The position numbers were made by a program, and so were the translations under genes. 6,233 bases of DNA from positions 1-6,233 of the forward strand of contig DFBD01000016.1 of the NCBI GenBank assembly GCA_002367255.1, in the 5' to 3' direction. Below, one piece after another: positions 5,843 to 6,233 of the stretch; the first letter of the stretch is position 1, and the number at the start of each line of letters is the position of its first letter. Source of the DNA: Rhodobacterales bacterium UBA3089 (GTDB taxonomy: Bacteria > Pseudomonadota > Alphaproteobacteria > Rhodobacterales > Rhodobacteraceae). The notes below the pieces were generated by a model. The model saw only the letters and a list, made by a program, of their open reading frames with translations, was not told where the DNA came from and searched no databases.

Positions 5843-5858
5843 TCGGAGGTTCCTCCGA
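5843..5858. promoter_or_regulatory. 16-bp inverted repeat upstream of the glutamate dehydrogenase gene
   Basis: TCGGAGG (5843-5849) and CCTCCGA (5852-5858) are perfect inverted arms around TT. The near absence of a loop suits a dimeric regulator binding to DNA better than an RNA hairpin, although a 6-bp stem with a four-base loop is possible. It lies 60-75 bases before the glutamate dehydrogenase ATG and 43 bases past the lolD stop. No T run follows on either strand, so it is unlikely to be the lolD terminator. Operator function is inferred from position. Confidence 0.4.
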
Positions 5859-5900
5859 GACTTCTAATAATTCAGGTAGGTAATAATCGATTCTATTGGC

Positions 5901-6233
5901 TTACTCTAATCGTCCTTGCGATAAAGTTAACACTCGGTCCATACGGGCAGCCAAATCAAGATTATGTGTAGCAATCAATGCCGACAGGCCGGTTTCCCGA
6001 ACCAGTTCAAGCAAGGTCTCAAAAACACGATCTGCGGTTTCAGGGTCAAGGTTTCCAGTTGGCTCGTCCGCCAGCAAAACGCTTGGCCCGTTCGCCAGCG
6101 CCCGACAAAACGCTACCCGTTGCTGCTCGCCACCCGACAATTCACCCGGGCGGTGGGTTAAACGATGCGACAGCCCCACCTTCCCCAGCAAATCCTCAGC
6201 CCGTGCCTGCGCTTCGTCGCGCGAAACCCCTGC
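5901..6233 (-). CDS. lolD: Lipoprotein-releasing system ATP-binding protein LolD, 5'-truncated by window edge
   Basis: Only the last 110 codons and the TAA stop are in the window; the frame is open to base 6233. Visible-residue motifs in order are the ABC signature LSGGEQQR (32-39), Walker B SVLLADE (51-57, catalytic Glu57), the D-loop GNLDP (60-64) and the switch histidine His90 in ATHN. The LolD-like wording [21 protein letters not shown] and [16 protein letters not shown] separates it from general MacB/FtsE types, though that is a judgement from likeness. LolD powers LolC/LolE, which extract lipoproteins from the inner membrane and hand them to LolA. Walker A, the Q-loop and the Lol-specific motif lie outside the window. 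The partner gene lolC/E would be expected just upstream on this strand, beyond the edge. A TTG at 6191 is internal, since conserved-looking codons ([11 protein letters not shown]) precede it. The gene ends 117 bases before the glutamate dehydrogenase start. Confidence 0.9.
   Translation of the reverse strand, partial: AGVSRDEAQARAEDLLGKVGLSHRLTHRPGELSGGEQQRVAFCRALANGPSVLLADEPTGNLDPETADRVFETLLELVRETGLSALIATHNLDLAARMDRVLTLSQGRLE

Noticed and set aside
1..6233. Mobile element, defence system, CRISPR array or tRNA
   Set aside because: No transposase, integrase, repeat array, nuclease-type gene or tRNA-like fold was found, and the genes are typical chromosomal content.

Overview
The window looks like a chromosomal segment of an alphaproteobacterium, probably a marine Rhodobacterales (Roseobacter-type) member of moderate GC content. 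This rests on the protein sequences (EngB, long-form ArgB, a roughly 474-residue glutamate dehydrogenase, LolD) and on the gene order MOSC protein, engB, argB. No database search was possible. There are no phage genes, transposases, RNA genes or CRISPR arrays. Almost everything is ordinary chromosomal gene content.

Layout. Positions 1-2086 (+) hold the 3' part of a MOSC-domain protein, the ribosome-assembly GTPase engB joined to it by a one-base stop/start overlap, and argB after a 63-base gap with a small hairpin. Positions 2170-4093 (+) hold a tight three-gene unit. It comprises a membrane di-iron hydroxylase of the sterol desaturase/fatty acid hydroxylase superfamily, an eight-cysteine Fe-S protein overlapping it by four bases (ATGA), and a SixA-type histidine phosphatase five bases further on. 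Positions 4359-5783 (-) hold a glutamate dehydrogenase. Positions 5901-6233 (-) hold the C-terminal half of LolD, the ATPase of the lipoprotein-release transporter, cut by the window edge.

The gap between the convergent phosphatase and glutamate dehydrogenase genes (4094-4358) is not empty. On the minus strand it carries a collapsed pirin gene. A Shine-Dalgarno sequence, ATG and 28 further pirin-like N-terminal codons run straight into a stop. About 40 bases later, one frame off, come what look like the last 16 codons of pirin, with a stop codon directly abutting the phosphatase stop. Roughly 700 bases of the gene appear to be missing. The remnant contains a perfect 10-bp inverted repeat followed by a short T tract, and the junction region contains a second terminator-like hairpin. 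The dead gene may therefore now serve as the transcription terminator of the glutamate dehydrogenase gene.

Functional links. engB (50S subunit assembly) and argB (arginine synthesis) are housekeeping genes that share only location. In the middle unit, translational coupling suggests that the Fe-S protein could pass electrons to the di-iron hydroxylase, which is inference only. Glutamate dehydrogenase joins carbon and nitrogen metabolism, and a 16-bp palindrome lies 60-75 bases upstream of its start. No convincing new multi-gene system is present. The pirin remnant and the coupled hydroxylase/Fe-S pair are the most notable items.
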